Position numbers and translations under genes: made by a program. The notes under the pieces are model-generated. The model searched no databases and was not told the DNA's origin. It worked only from the letters and a program-made list of their open reading frames with translations. Shown here piece after piece: positions 8,685 to 15,206 of a DNA stretch of 15,227 nt; the first letter of the stretch is position 1; each line of letters starts with the position of its first letter. Source of the stretch: JBFHES01 sp041584015 (lineage in GTDB: Bacteria; Bacteroidota; Bacteroidia; Bacteroidales; M50B96); contig JBFHES010000096.1 of NCBI GenBank assembly GCA_041584015.1, forward strand, positions 1 through 15,227. Reading direction: 5' to 3'.

Positions 8685-8967
8685 GTTAGCTTGCTTTCAA
8701 ATGATCATTCCTAATGGGTTAATAAACTATTATTGACAGCTAATATTGTCTTTAATAGAATCGTACGAAAGTAATAAAATAACGGAAACCAAATTGATGA
8801 TAATTATCGACAACACAGAAAAGTCTAACAAAATAGCCAAATAAATAAACAGATTCACGGTAATTAAAAGCGATTCAACAACAAACTATAAAAGAATCAC
8901 TTAGAGCCTGCATGAAGACGTTAACAAATATTTAGCTATTTTTATATTCAATTCAATTATAAATAAT
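8685..8967. promoter_or_regulatory. Divergent intergenic region between exporter and acyl-CoA synthetase
   Basis: These 283 very A/T-rich bases hold no gene that I can support and must contain both divergent promoters. Visible structure: a perfect 10-bp palindrome AATGATCATT (8700-8709), 15 nt upstream of the adaptor start; a perfect 8-bp palindrome TCGTACGA (8761-8768); and a 20-bp dyad with 8 of 10 matching pairs (8794-8813, core GATAATTATC). For the exporter, a possible promoter on the minus strand is TTG (8792-8790), 16 nt, then TACTTTCG (8773-8766), one mismatch from TAnnTTTG; it overlaps the TCGTACGA palindrome. I see no good match for the synthetase on the plus strand. Confidence 0.35.
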
Positions 8968-10806
8968 ATGGAAATTACAAGGACATTTGATTTTCTAGAA
9001 GGATATAAAACGAAGTTTATACATGATGATGCAATTGCCGTAAAGCGCAATAAAAAATGGGATAAATTCTCGTCAAAGGAATACATCGAGCATGTAAATA
9101 ATTTCAGTTGCGGTCTGCTGGCTATGGGCTACAAGCCCGGTGATAAAATTGCCACAATAACAAATAATCGCCCGGAATGGAACTTTGTTGACATGGGTAT
9201 GTCGCAGGTTGGAGTTATTCATGTCCCGGTTTATCCAACCATAAACGCCGAAGAATTCTTACATATACTCAGCCACTCCGAAGTAAGAACTGTAATAGTA
9301 TCGGACAAATTACTACATAAAAAGCTCACACCTATTTGCAATGAGGTGTCGAGCATTAAAGATTTGTACTCTTTTGATGACATTGAAGAGGTAGACAATT
9401 GGACAACTATTCTGAATGCCGGCAAGGAAAAGTATGAAGATTACATTGATGAAGTAGAAAAGATTAAGAAAAGCATCAAACCAGATGATATGGTTTCTAT
9501 CATCTACACATCCGGAACCACCGGTTCTTCAAAAGGTGTTATGCTTTCACACAAAAATTTAGTTTCGAATGCAATCGCAACATCGGACCTTCAACCTTTG
9601 GATCATAATCACAAATGCCTAAGCTTTTTGCCAATTTCTCATGTATATGAACGCATGATGGTGTACCATTATCAGTACAAAGGAATTAGAATTTACTATG
9701 CTGAAAATCTAGGAACTGTAGTTGATGATATCAAACAAATAAAGGCAGATGGATTTAACACAGTACCTCGTTTGCTCGAGAAAATATTCGATCGAATTAT
9801 TGCCAAAGGCAAAGACCTAAGCGGCATTAAGAAAAGTATTTTCTTTTGGGCGGTTAACCTTGGCCTGCGATACGAGTTAAACGGTGCTAACGGTTGGTTA
9901 TACGAGAAAAAGCTTGCGCTTGCCAGAAAACTGGTATTTACCAAATGGATAGATGCCCTTGGCGGTAATGTAAAAATTATTGTTTCCGGTGGTTCGGCCT
10001 TACAGCCACGTCTGGCGCGAGTATTTTGGGCAGCAGGCTTAAAAGTGATTGAAGGATATGGACTCACAGAAACCTCTCCGGTTGTCGCGGCAAACTACAC
10101 CTATTATCCAAAGATAAAATTCGGAACGGTAGGCCAGGTTGTTAATAACGTTGAGCTTAAGTTTGCCGAAGATGGCGAGATTCTAACCAAAGGCCCAAAC
10201 CTGATGCTGGGCTATTATAAAGATGAAGCTTATACAAAAGAAGTGATTGATGAAGACGGCTGGTTTCATACAGGCGATGTTGGTGTACTGGAAGATGGTA
10301 AGTTCCTGAAGATAACCGACCGAAAAAAAGAAATCTTTAAAAATTCTGCAGGTAAATATATTGCACCACAAATAATTGAGAATAAACTAAAGGAATCGTT
10401 CCTTATTGAGCAAGCAATGATTGTTGGTGAAAACGAGAAATTCATCAGTGCACTTATATCACCAAATTTCAATTATTTGCACGATTGGTGCTCCAAACAT
10501 AAAATTCATTATCGCGATAATAAGGAGCTTATCAATATACCGAAAGTAATTGCTGTTATTCAAAAAGAAGTTGATGATTTAAACAAAACACTTAATCAGG
10601 TTGAGCAAATTAAACGCTTCCGATTGGTTTGTGAAGATTGGTCGCCAGCCAGCGGTGAGCTCTCGCCAACGCTCAAACTAAAACGTAAATTTATTTACAA
10701 CAAGTACAATCATCTTCTTGAAGAAATATTTGCCCGATCATCAGATCAGGAAACCATTGATGAAGCCATTAACAAGGCCAAAAAATCCGCAACTAAAAAG
10801 AAGTAA
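8968..10806 (+). CDS. Long-chain acyl-CoA synthetase (AMP-forming, FadD15/ACSL-like)
   Basis: A 612-residue cytoplasmic or membrane-associated enzyme, the usual length of the ~600-residue long-chain fatty-acid-CoA ligases. It activates fatty acids with ATP to acyl-AMP and then acyl-CoA. Motifs in order: the phosphate-binding loop YTSGTTGSSKG (180-190); LPISHVYERM in the following segment; the adenine-binding motif GYGLTETSP (363-371); HTGD (434-437), whose Asp binds the ribose; and the hinge and C-terminal subdomain DRKKEIFKNSAGKYIAPQ (451-468). All catalytic motifs look intact. The start is the ATG at 8968, with the usual A/T-rich leader and no Shine-Dalgarno. It appears monocistronic: divergent from the exporter operon and followed 5 nt after its stop by a terminator hairpin. 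Fatty-acid use or membrane-lipid recycling is the likely role. Confidence 0.95.
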   Translation: MEITRTFDFLEGYKTKFIHDDAIAVKRNKKWDKFSSKEYIEHVNNFSCGLLAMGYKPGDKIATITNNRPEWNFVDMGMSQVGVIHVPVYPTINAEEFLHILSHSEVRTVIVSDKLLHKKLTPICNEVSSIKDLYSFDDIEEVDNWTTILNAGKEKYEDYIDEVEKIKKSIKPDDMVSIIYTSGTTGSSKGVMLSHKNLVSNAIATSDLQPLDHNHKCLSFLPISHVYERMMVYHYQYKGIRIYYAENLGTVVDDIKQIKADGFNTVPRLLEKIFDRIIAKGKDLSGIKKSIFFWAVNLGLRYELNGANGWLYEKKLALARKLVFTKWIDALGGNVKIIVSGGSALQPRLARVFWAAGLKVIEGYGLTETSPVVAANYTYYPKIKFGTVGQVVNNVELKFAEDGEILTKGPNLMLGYYKDEAYTKEVIDEDGWFHTGDVGVLEDGKFLKITDRKKEIFKNSAGKYIAPQIIENKLKESFLIEQAMIVGENEKFISALISPNFNYLHDWCSKHKIHYRDNKELINIPKVIAVIQKEVDDLNKTLNQVEQIKRFRLVCEDWSPASGELSPTLKLKRKFIYNKYNHLLEEIFARSSDQETIDEAINKAKKSATKKK

Positions 10807-10811
10807 TATAA

Positions 10812-10843
10812 AGAAAGATCGGAACTTAGGTTTCGATCTTTCT
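10812..10843 (+). terminator. Intrinsic-type hairpin after the acyl-CoA synthetase gene
   Basis: The 14-bp stem (one G-T wobble) pairs AGAAAGATCGGAAC (10812-10825) with GTTTCGATCTTTCT (10830-10843) around a TTAG loop. It begins 5 nt after the stop codon. The 3' side is only modestly T-rich (CTCATTTAA), so termination may be incomplete, or the hairpin may mainly protect the 3' end. Confidence 0.7.
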
Positions 10844-10957
10844 CATTTAACTACACATGGCTACGAAATTTTCACAAGGCTGAATAAGCGTTTATATCAG
10901 CTCTTATCAACTATTGAGCATACCATTCACAATAAAATAAAAGTTAATCAGCTAACT

Positions 10958-11022
10958 CTGTTAATAACAAAACGTTGATCTTTTAAACAAAAAACGAACT
11001 GTTAATAAAAGACTGTTTAATA
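10958..11022 (+). repeat. Short direct repeats upstream of the DUF4301 promoter
   Basis: CTGTTAATAA occurs exactly at 10958-10967 and 10999-11008 (41 bp apart), with a related CTGTTTAATA at 11013-11022. The last copies lie directly upstream of and across the proposed -33 region, the usual place for regulator binding. In DNA this A/T-rich a chance origin is possible. Confidence 0.3.
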
Positions 11023-11040
11023 CAAAAAAGTGTAAATTTG
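11013..11040 (+). promoter_or_regulatory. Bacteroidetes-type promoter for the DUF4301 gene
   Basis: TAAATTTG (11033-11040) is a perfect match to the -7 consensus TAnnTTTG used by the primary sigma factor of Bacteroidetes. A partial -33 element, CTG (11013-11015; consensus TTG), lies 17 nt upstream. Transcription would begin near 11047, giving a leader of about 20 nt before the ATG at 11067. The remaining upstream gap (10844-11012) shows no gene. Confidence 0.55.
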
Positions 11041-11066
11041 TCTTGCTTTAACCAATACAGAAGTAC

Positions 11067-12632
11067 ATGTTTTCATCGAAAGATAAAGAACAAATAGAAT
11101 CACAAGGGCTTACACTTCAAGAAATTAACAACCAAATAGATTTATTCAAGAAAGGATTTCCTTATCTGAATATAACCGCCCCTGCTACGTTGCTAAATGG
11201 TATTATGGAACTAAATAATGAGCTCTGTAATAAATACATCAGCGTATACGAAAAACAACAAAAGAAAAAAAGAGTTATAAAATTTGTACCCGCGTCGGGT
11301 GCTGCCTCACGCATGTTTAAGAAGCTATACGAATTCAGAGATAGCTACAAGGGAACTGAAGAAGAATATTTGGGATTGCTCTCCGACCGTGGACCAGCTT
11401 CTATTTATTACTTCTTTGAATCGCTGAAGGAGTTTGCATTTTACCCGGACTTAAGAACGAGTTATTTCGACACATCGGGAGAAGACCTTGATGATTTACT
11501 CGAGAAAAATGAATTTATCAAAATTCTGGACATTCTTTTAGGTGAAGAACATTTAAACTATGGAAAGCTTCCGAAGGGTTTAATCAAGTTCCACAAATAT
11601 GTTGATTTCTCGCGCACAGCCGTTGAAGAGCACCTGGTTGAAAGTGCAAATTGCTGTCAGGTTGAAAATCAAATTGTGCCAATTCATTTTACAGTCGCCG
11701 GTGATGCAATTCAACTCTTCAAGAAACATTTGGTTGACATACAGCGCATCCATGAAGAGAAGCACAACGTAAAATATGAAATCAGCTATTCCGTTCAAGA
11801 TCCAGCCTCAGACACTTTAGCTGTTAATATGGATAACGAACCATTTAGAGATACAGATGGAACATTGGTGTTTCGTCCCGGTGGACATGGCTCGTTACTA
11901 AGAAACATTAACGACATTGATGCAGACATTATTTTTGTTAAAAACATTGATAACATTGTTCCTGATCGCCTGAAAGACGAAACAACCATTTATAAAAAGA
12001 CATTGGCCGGAGTACTTCTTGAATTACAAGGTACAATTTTCCGTTACCTGGAATTGTTAGACGGTAAGACTCCTGAAGACAAGATGCTTACCAGAATTGG
12101 CAATTTCATTGAGAAAGAACTGCACGTGATTCCTACTGATGATTTTGCAAAATTATCAGCAAAAAAGAAAGTTGCCTATTTTAAAGAAAAGCTGAATAGA
12201 CCTATCAGAATTTGCGGAATGGTATTGAATGAAGGTGAACCAGGTGGAGGGCCATTTTTCGCACTTAACGACGACGGAACCAAATCGCTTCAAATTGTTG
12301 AAAGTTCACAAATTGATCAAAACGATAAAGACAAAAAAGCAATTGTTGCCAATGCAACACATTTTAATCCTGTTGATTTAATTTGCGGCACAAAAGATTA
12401 CAAAGGCAACAAGTTTGAATTATCAAATTTTGTGGATAAGAAAACAGGGTTCATTTCAACAAAATCGAAAGATGGTAAGGACTTAAAGGCTCTTGAATGG
12501 CCAGGACTATGGAACGGTGCCATGTCTAACTGGAACACCATTTTTGTTGAAGTACCGATTGAAACATTCAACCCGGTAAAAGAAGTTAACGACCTGCTAA
12601 GACAAGAGCACAGAACAATTACTTTTATATAG
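11067..12632 (+). CDS. DUF4301 family protein (possible nucleotidyltransferase-like enzyme)
   Basis: A 521-residue soluble protein with no signal peptide or membrane span. I recognise the sequence pattern as DUF4301, a family of about 500 residues found mostly in Bacteroidetes with no assigned function. Conserved-looking blocks: KFVPASGAASRMFK (72-85), a glycine/serine-rich loop ending in Ser-Arg and Lys that resembles the G-x-G-x-R-x-x-P-x-x-K-type nucleotide-binding loop of sugar nucleotidyltransferases; FRPGGHGSLLRNI (269-281); IFVKNIDNIVPDRLK (about 291-305); and NEGEPGGGPFF (388-398). Gly-rich and Asp-rich blocks of this kind fit a nucleotide- or phosphate-binding enzyme, but this is inference. 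The gene is a single transcription unit with a TAnnTTTG promoter and a strong terminator. The neighbours give no functional clue. Confidence 0.82.
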   Translation: MFSSKDKEQIESQGLTLQEINNQIDLFKKGFPYLNITAPATLLNGIMELNNELCNKYISVYEKQQKKKRVIKFVPASGAASRMFKKLYEFRDSYKGTEEEYLGLLSDRGPASIYYFFESLKEFAFYPDLRTSYFDTSGEDLDDLLEKNEFIKILDILLGEEHLNYGKLPKGLIKFHKYVDFSRTAVEEHLVESANCCQVENQIVPIHFTVAGDAIQLFKKHLVDIQRIHEEKHNVKYEISYSVQDPASDTLAVNMDNEPFRDTDGTLVFRPGGHGSLLRNINDIDADIIFVKNIDNIVPDRLKDETTIYKKTLAGVLLELQGTIFRYLELLDGKTPEDKMLTRIGNFIEKELHVIPTDDFAKLSAKKKVAYFKEKLNRPIRICGMVLNEGEPGGGPFFALNDDGTKSLQIVESSQIDQNDKDKKAIVANATHFNPVDLICGTKDYKGNKFELSNFVDKKTGFISTKSKDGKDLKALEWPGLWNGAMSNWNTIFVEVPIETFNPVKEVNDLLRQEHRTITFI

Positions 12633-12654
12633 AAATTCCTAACAACCTGAATAA

Positions 12655-12695
12655 AAAAACCGCTGCCTTGACACGAGATCATTGCAGCGGTTTTT
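12655..12695. terminator. Bidirectional terminator between convergent DUF4301 and UspA genes
   Basis: AAAAACCGCTGC (12655-12666) pairs with GCAGCGGTTTTT (12684-12695), a perfect 12-bp stem with a 17-nt loop. Because the G/C core is flanked by an A-run on one side and a T-run on the other, it can end transcription from both directions. It lies 22 nt after the DUF4301 stop and 20 nt beyond the UspA stop. Confidence 0.9.
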
Positions 12696-12715
12696 GATTT
12701 TACGACTATTATTTT

Positions 12716-13843
12716 CTAATGGAATACCAGCATTGGGGTATGTCCATGAATCATAATTTTTTTAATGATACTTGGATTAAAAATACGCGAAAAGAAATTG
12801 CGTTTGTGCGACACCATTGCTACCACATCAATATTATTTTGCTTTATGTATTCGTCGATCGCCAAAACGGGATTATCTGATTTAATAATCTCAACGTTTA
12901 TTTCAGGCCCTATATAGGCTTTCTTAAAATGCTCTCTTAATCCTTCCAATTTAATTTCATCCCATTTCTCATTCAAGCCAGACGCCACATGTATGCAAAA
13001 GACTTCCATTTTGAACGGACTAATTAAATAAAGTAATTTATGTATTGCCCTAAAATCTGACTCATCGAAATTAGTTACATACACGATTCTCTTCAGTGAT
13101 GAAATATCTTTATAACCGGGTATAGATGGAATGGTGAGCACCGGTACTTTCACATGTTCTACAATCTCAGCGCTAATTGAACCATGAATTTTCTTTGTCT
13201 CTTCGTTGCGGGCACCAGTGCCCATAATTATCAAATCTGGTTTATACTCTTTATACTCCCTGTAAATTTCATCGTTTGCAAAACCAGTACTCAAGTTATA
13301 CTCAATTTGCACATTAGTTATATTTTGTTGCTTTAGCTGTGCCTCAAGCTTCTTTTGTAAATGCAGAATATTGTTTTCGGCATTCTCTTTAATATTGCTA
13401 ATATGCTCGTCGATAGTTGTAGAAATCAAGGTTGATGACTCCATCATAGAACTATCTAGTACTGGTAAATAATATGAATGAAACAAGCGAATTTCTGCCT
13501 TAAAAATCGCCGCTAATCCAATAGCATAATAACATGCATTTATCGAATGGTCAGAAAAATCGATAGGAACCAATATTTTCTTTACATCAACTTCAAAGTC
13601 AGTTGTTGCTTCTTTACCAAACTCCTGCTCAATCTGATTAAGAATTGCTCGTGCGCGCTCCTCATCTTCTTGCTTCACTCTTAATTCCAGACCATCCTCC
13701 AGATTTAAATGAATCCCATATCTAAAGTTCTCATTTAATAAATAACATTTAATGCCTTCAGACTCTAAACGACCTTTGGTTAAATATGCGCGTAATGAAT
13801 AAACGAATGTTCCTATGGTGACTAATTTATCGGTCATTTTCAT
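12716..13843 (-). CDS. Universal stress protein with N-terminal DUF2007-like domain and two UspA domains
   Basis: I start it at the ATG at 13843 (375 residues, MKMTDKLVTIG); the frame extends to a TTG at 13891, but that lies within a possible promoter, and MTDK at 13837 is an alternative. Residues about 5-75 resemble DUF2007 ('putative signal-transducing protein'), with ...YLTKGRLESEGIKCYLLNE... and LELRVKQEDEERARAIL. Residues about 88-239 are a UspA domain (KKILVPIDFSDHSINA at the start). Its nucleotide loop, MGTGARNEETKKIHGS (207-222), keeps the first Gly and the GS end of the G2xG9xG(S/T) ATP motif but has Ala for the second Gly. Residues about 250-375 are a second UspA domain whose loop (MVSHKRNFFSRIF) is degenerate, so it probably does not bind ATP. 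A cytoplasmic stress or signalling role is likely. Single gene, ended by the 12655-12695 terminator. Confidence 0.88.
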   Translation of the reverse strand: MKMTDKLVTIGTFVYSLRAYLTKGRLESEGIKCYLLNENFRYGIHLNLEDGLELRVKQEDEERARAILNQIEQEFGKEATTDFEVDVKKILVPIDFSDHSINACYYAIGLAAIFKAEIRLFHSYYLPVLDSSMMESSTLISTTIDEHISNIKENAENNILHLQKKLEAQLKQQNITNVQIEYNLSTGFANDEIYREYKEYKPDLIIMGTGARNEETKKIHGSISAEIVEHVKVPVLTIPSIPGYKDISSLKRIVYVTNFDESDFRAIHKLLYLISPFKMEVFCIHVASGLNEKWDEIKLEGLREHFKKAYIGPEINVEIIKSDNPVLAIDEYIKQNNIDVVAMVSHKRNFFSRIFNPSIIKKIMIHGHTPMLVFH

Positions 13844-14079
13844 CTGTATTGTGGTTATTCTAAAATTACCAAATATTTTTAATTTATACAAAGCATTAGC
13901 AGATTAACAAGGCAATCTGTTTTTCGTACGAATCCGAACACAGCATGTCTCAAAAACTTACAGTTAAGAATTAATCCAAATAACAAAATACAACTTAACC
14001 TCTTAACAAATTGCATCTTACAACTTATGGCATCATAATAGCAAACCTGCAAGCATAAAGTTATTAACCAAAACCAATT
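13844..14079. promoter_or_regulatory. Divergent intergenic region between UspA gene and TonB_C-like gene
   Basis: These 236 A/T-rich bases contain no gene that I can support. On the minus strand, ATGCTTTG (13896-13889) is a near match to the -7 element TAnnTTTG, with TTG (13915-13913) 16 nt upstream. An inverted repeat CAGATT (13900-13905) / AATCTG (13914-13919) with an 8-nt spacer lies exactly between these two elements, as an operator would. The perfect palindrome TTCGTACGAA (13923-13932) sits just upstream of the -33 position. Toward the plus-strand gene, the repeated TACAACTTA words (13989 and 14019) are the most visible structure. Confidence 0.35.
13989..14027 (+). repeat. Two TACAACTTA direct repeats spaced 30 bp
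   Basis: Exact 9-bp copies at 13989-13997 and 14019-14027, start to start 30 bp (about three helical turns), located 53-91 bp upstream of the secreted-protein start. The helically phased spacing suggests tandem regulator sites, but the words are A/T-rich and could be chance. Confidence 0.3.
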
Positions 14080-14430
14080 ATGATGAAAAAACTAGGATTA
14101 TTATTAATGATTGCTCTTCTAGGAACAGCAACTGTATCATTCGCAAGTCAGCCAGAACCAAAGGAAACCACTTCCACAAAGATTCACAAGCTGATTACAA
14201 AAAAAGTTCATTATCCATCTGTTGCCTCAGAAAGCATGATTGAAGGCGAGGTGTACGCAACGGTAAAAATAGATAACAAGGGAAGAGTTGTTGTGCAAGA
14301 AGCCAACTCATTAGAAACAGTTCTTGAGAAAGATGTAGTGAAGCAATTAAACAAGCTAACCTTGCCGGAAAAGTATTACGATGCAGAGAATACATATCTT
14401 CTCAAATTCAAGTTTGAACTTACAAATTAA
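14080..14430 (+). CDS. Small periplasmic protein with TonB C-terminal-like domain
   Basis: A 116-residue protein starting at ATG-ATG (14080 or 14083). It has a clear signal peptide: MMKK, a hydrophobic core at 5-19, and a probable cut after A22 (SFA|SQ). After a short linker, HYPSVASESMIEGEVYATV (44-62) and IDNKGRVV (64-71) match the pattern of TonB C-terminal domains (YP-x-A-x-x-x-x-I-E-G-x-V, then a strand and a D-x-x-G-x-V turn). The ending LKFKFELTN fits the last strand of that fold. Unlike real TonB there is no uncleaved N-terminal anchor and no proline-rich periplasm-spanning linker, so energy transduction is unlikely. It may be a periplasmic protein with a TonB_C fold that binds another envelope protein. 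Single gene, closed by the 14447-14479 terminator. Confidence 0.82.
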   Translation: MMKKLGLLLMIALLGTATVSFASQPEPKETTSTKIHKLITKKVHYPSVASESMIEGEVYATVKIDNKGRVVVQEANSLETVLEKDVVKQLNKLTLPEKYYDAENTYLLKFKFELTN

Positions 14431-14446
14431 CAATACCAATTAACCC

Positions 14447-14479
14447 AAAAAAAAGCCACCTACAAGGTGGCTTTTTTTT
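14447..14479. terminator. Bidirectional terminator shared by the TonB_C-like and HAD genes
   Basis: An 8-A run plus GCCACCT (14447-14461) pairs with AGGTGGC plus an 8-T run (14465-14479) around an ACA loop: a perfect 15-bp stem. It lies 17 nt after the plus-strand stop and overlaps the last codons and stop of the minus-strand HAD gene. Confidence 0.93.
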
Positions 14480-15206
14480 GACCCGTGCATAAGAGTTGTT
14501 CCAATTCTTGAATGGATGATAGTACGGTGGCATTGCATTTCTCTAATCGACTCTTGTGATGATGGCCATGAGCCAACAGTACAATGTCGATCCCCATATG
14601 CACCGCTACATCATAATCATGTACGGTATCTCCAATCATTACAATCTGATCCTTGGGTAGCTCAATTTTATTAACCAACTCAAGACCTAGTTGTTCTTTA
14701 CCATCGGCGTGAAAACTATCCAAACCAGCAATGTGCATAAAGTATCCATTCAGTCCGAAAATATTAAGTTCATTTTTAAGAGATGACAGTTGCCTAGCTG
14801 ATAGTACAGATTGCTTCAATCCCATTCCTGATAATTGCTGAATCACACTCCTTGCATCGGAGTGAAGTACACATTCGTGCTGTCGTGCATCATAATCATC
14901 AATAAACTCCTTACCAACTATTTCGAACGGTTCAATATTAAAGTCGAACCCTACTTTAGCATAATAATCCCTTACCGGGAAATCGAATAATTGTTGATAC
15001 TCCAGATCGGTAATTGCTAGTTTATTTCTTTGGTGTAGCATTTTGTTAATTACCTCAACACATAGCCATCTATCATTTAATAAAGTGCCATTGTAATCCC
15101 AAATAATATGTTGCTTTTTGCTTAAATCCAATTCAAATATTTTAAAATTCAAAAGTAATTTTTCCAAAACGAAATAACCATAGTTCTTAAAATTATAGGC
15201 AAACAT
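14460..15206 (-). CDS. HAD-superfamily hydrolase (phosphoglycolate-phosphatase-like)
   Basis: A 248-residue protein with the four HAD motifs. Motif I is IIWDYNGTLL (34-43): Asp37 is the nucleophile, and the usual second Asp is Asn39. Motif II is Ser136 (VLSAR), motif III probably Lys170 (DGKEQLG), and motif IV is IGDTVHDYD (191-199), with Asp193 and Asp197 for Mg2+. The ~50-residue-plus insert between motifs I and II is a C1-type helical cap. The closest familiar group is Gph/PGP-like phosphatases, but the substrate is uncertain, especially with Asn39. The start at ATG 15206 leaves about 33 residues before motif I, longer than normal; TTG codons further in are possible starts. The last codons (QKKATL-stop) are built from the terminator stem. 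The window ends with CTTTGC on this strand, possibly the end of a promoter element, but the rest is outside. Confidence 0.87.
   Translation of the reverse strand: MFAYNFKNYGYFVLEKLLLNFKIFELDLSKKQHIIWDYNGTLLNDRWLCVEVINKMLHQRNKLAITDLEYQQLFDFPVRDYYAKVGFDFNIEPFEIVGKEFIDDYDARQHECVLHSDARSVIQQLSGMGLKQSVLSARQLSSLKNELNIFGLNGYFMHIAGLDSFHADGKEQLGLELVNKIELPKDQIVMIGDTVHDYDVAVHMGIDIVLLAHGHHHKSRLEKCNATVLSSIQELEQLLCTGQKKATL

Noticed and set aside
8733..8761. TTGACA - 17 nt - TAGAAT, a near-perfect E. coli-type sigma-70 promoter on the plus strand
   Set aside because: Bacteroidetes primary sigma factors use TTG / TAnnTTTG instead, and the element lies more than 200 nt before the synthetase start. It is likely a chance match in A/T-rich DNA.
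9696..10067. Minus-strand 123-codon frame opposite the acyl-CoA synthetase
   Set aside because: Antisense to conserved catalytic sequence; its composition reflects the complementary strand and no motif is visible.
10718..10978. Plus-strand open frame of 86 codons overlapping the end of the acyl-CoA synthetase and the following hairpin
   Set aside because: Its first part is an out-of-frame reading of the synthetase gene, it crosses the terminator, and the peptide is low-complexity with no recognisable domain.
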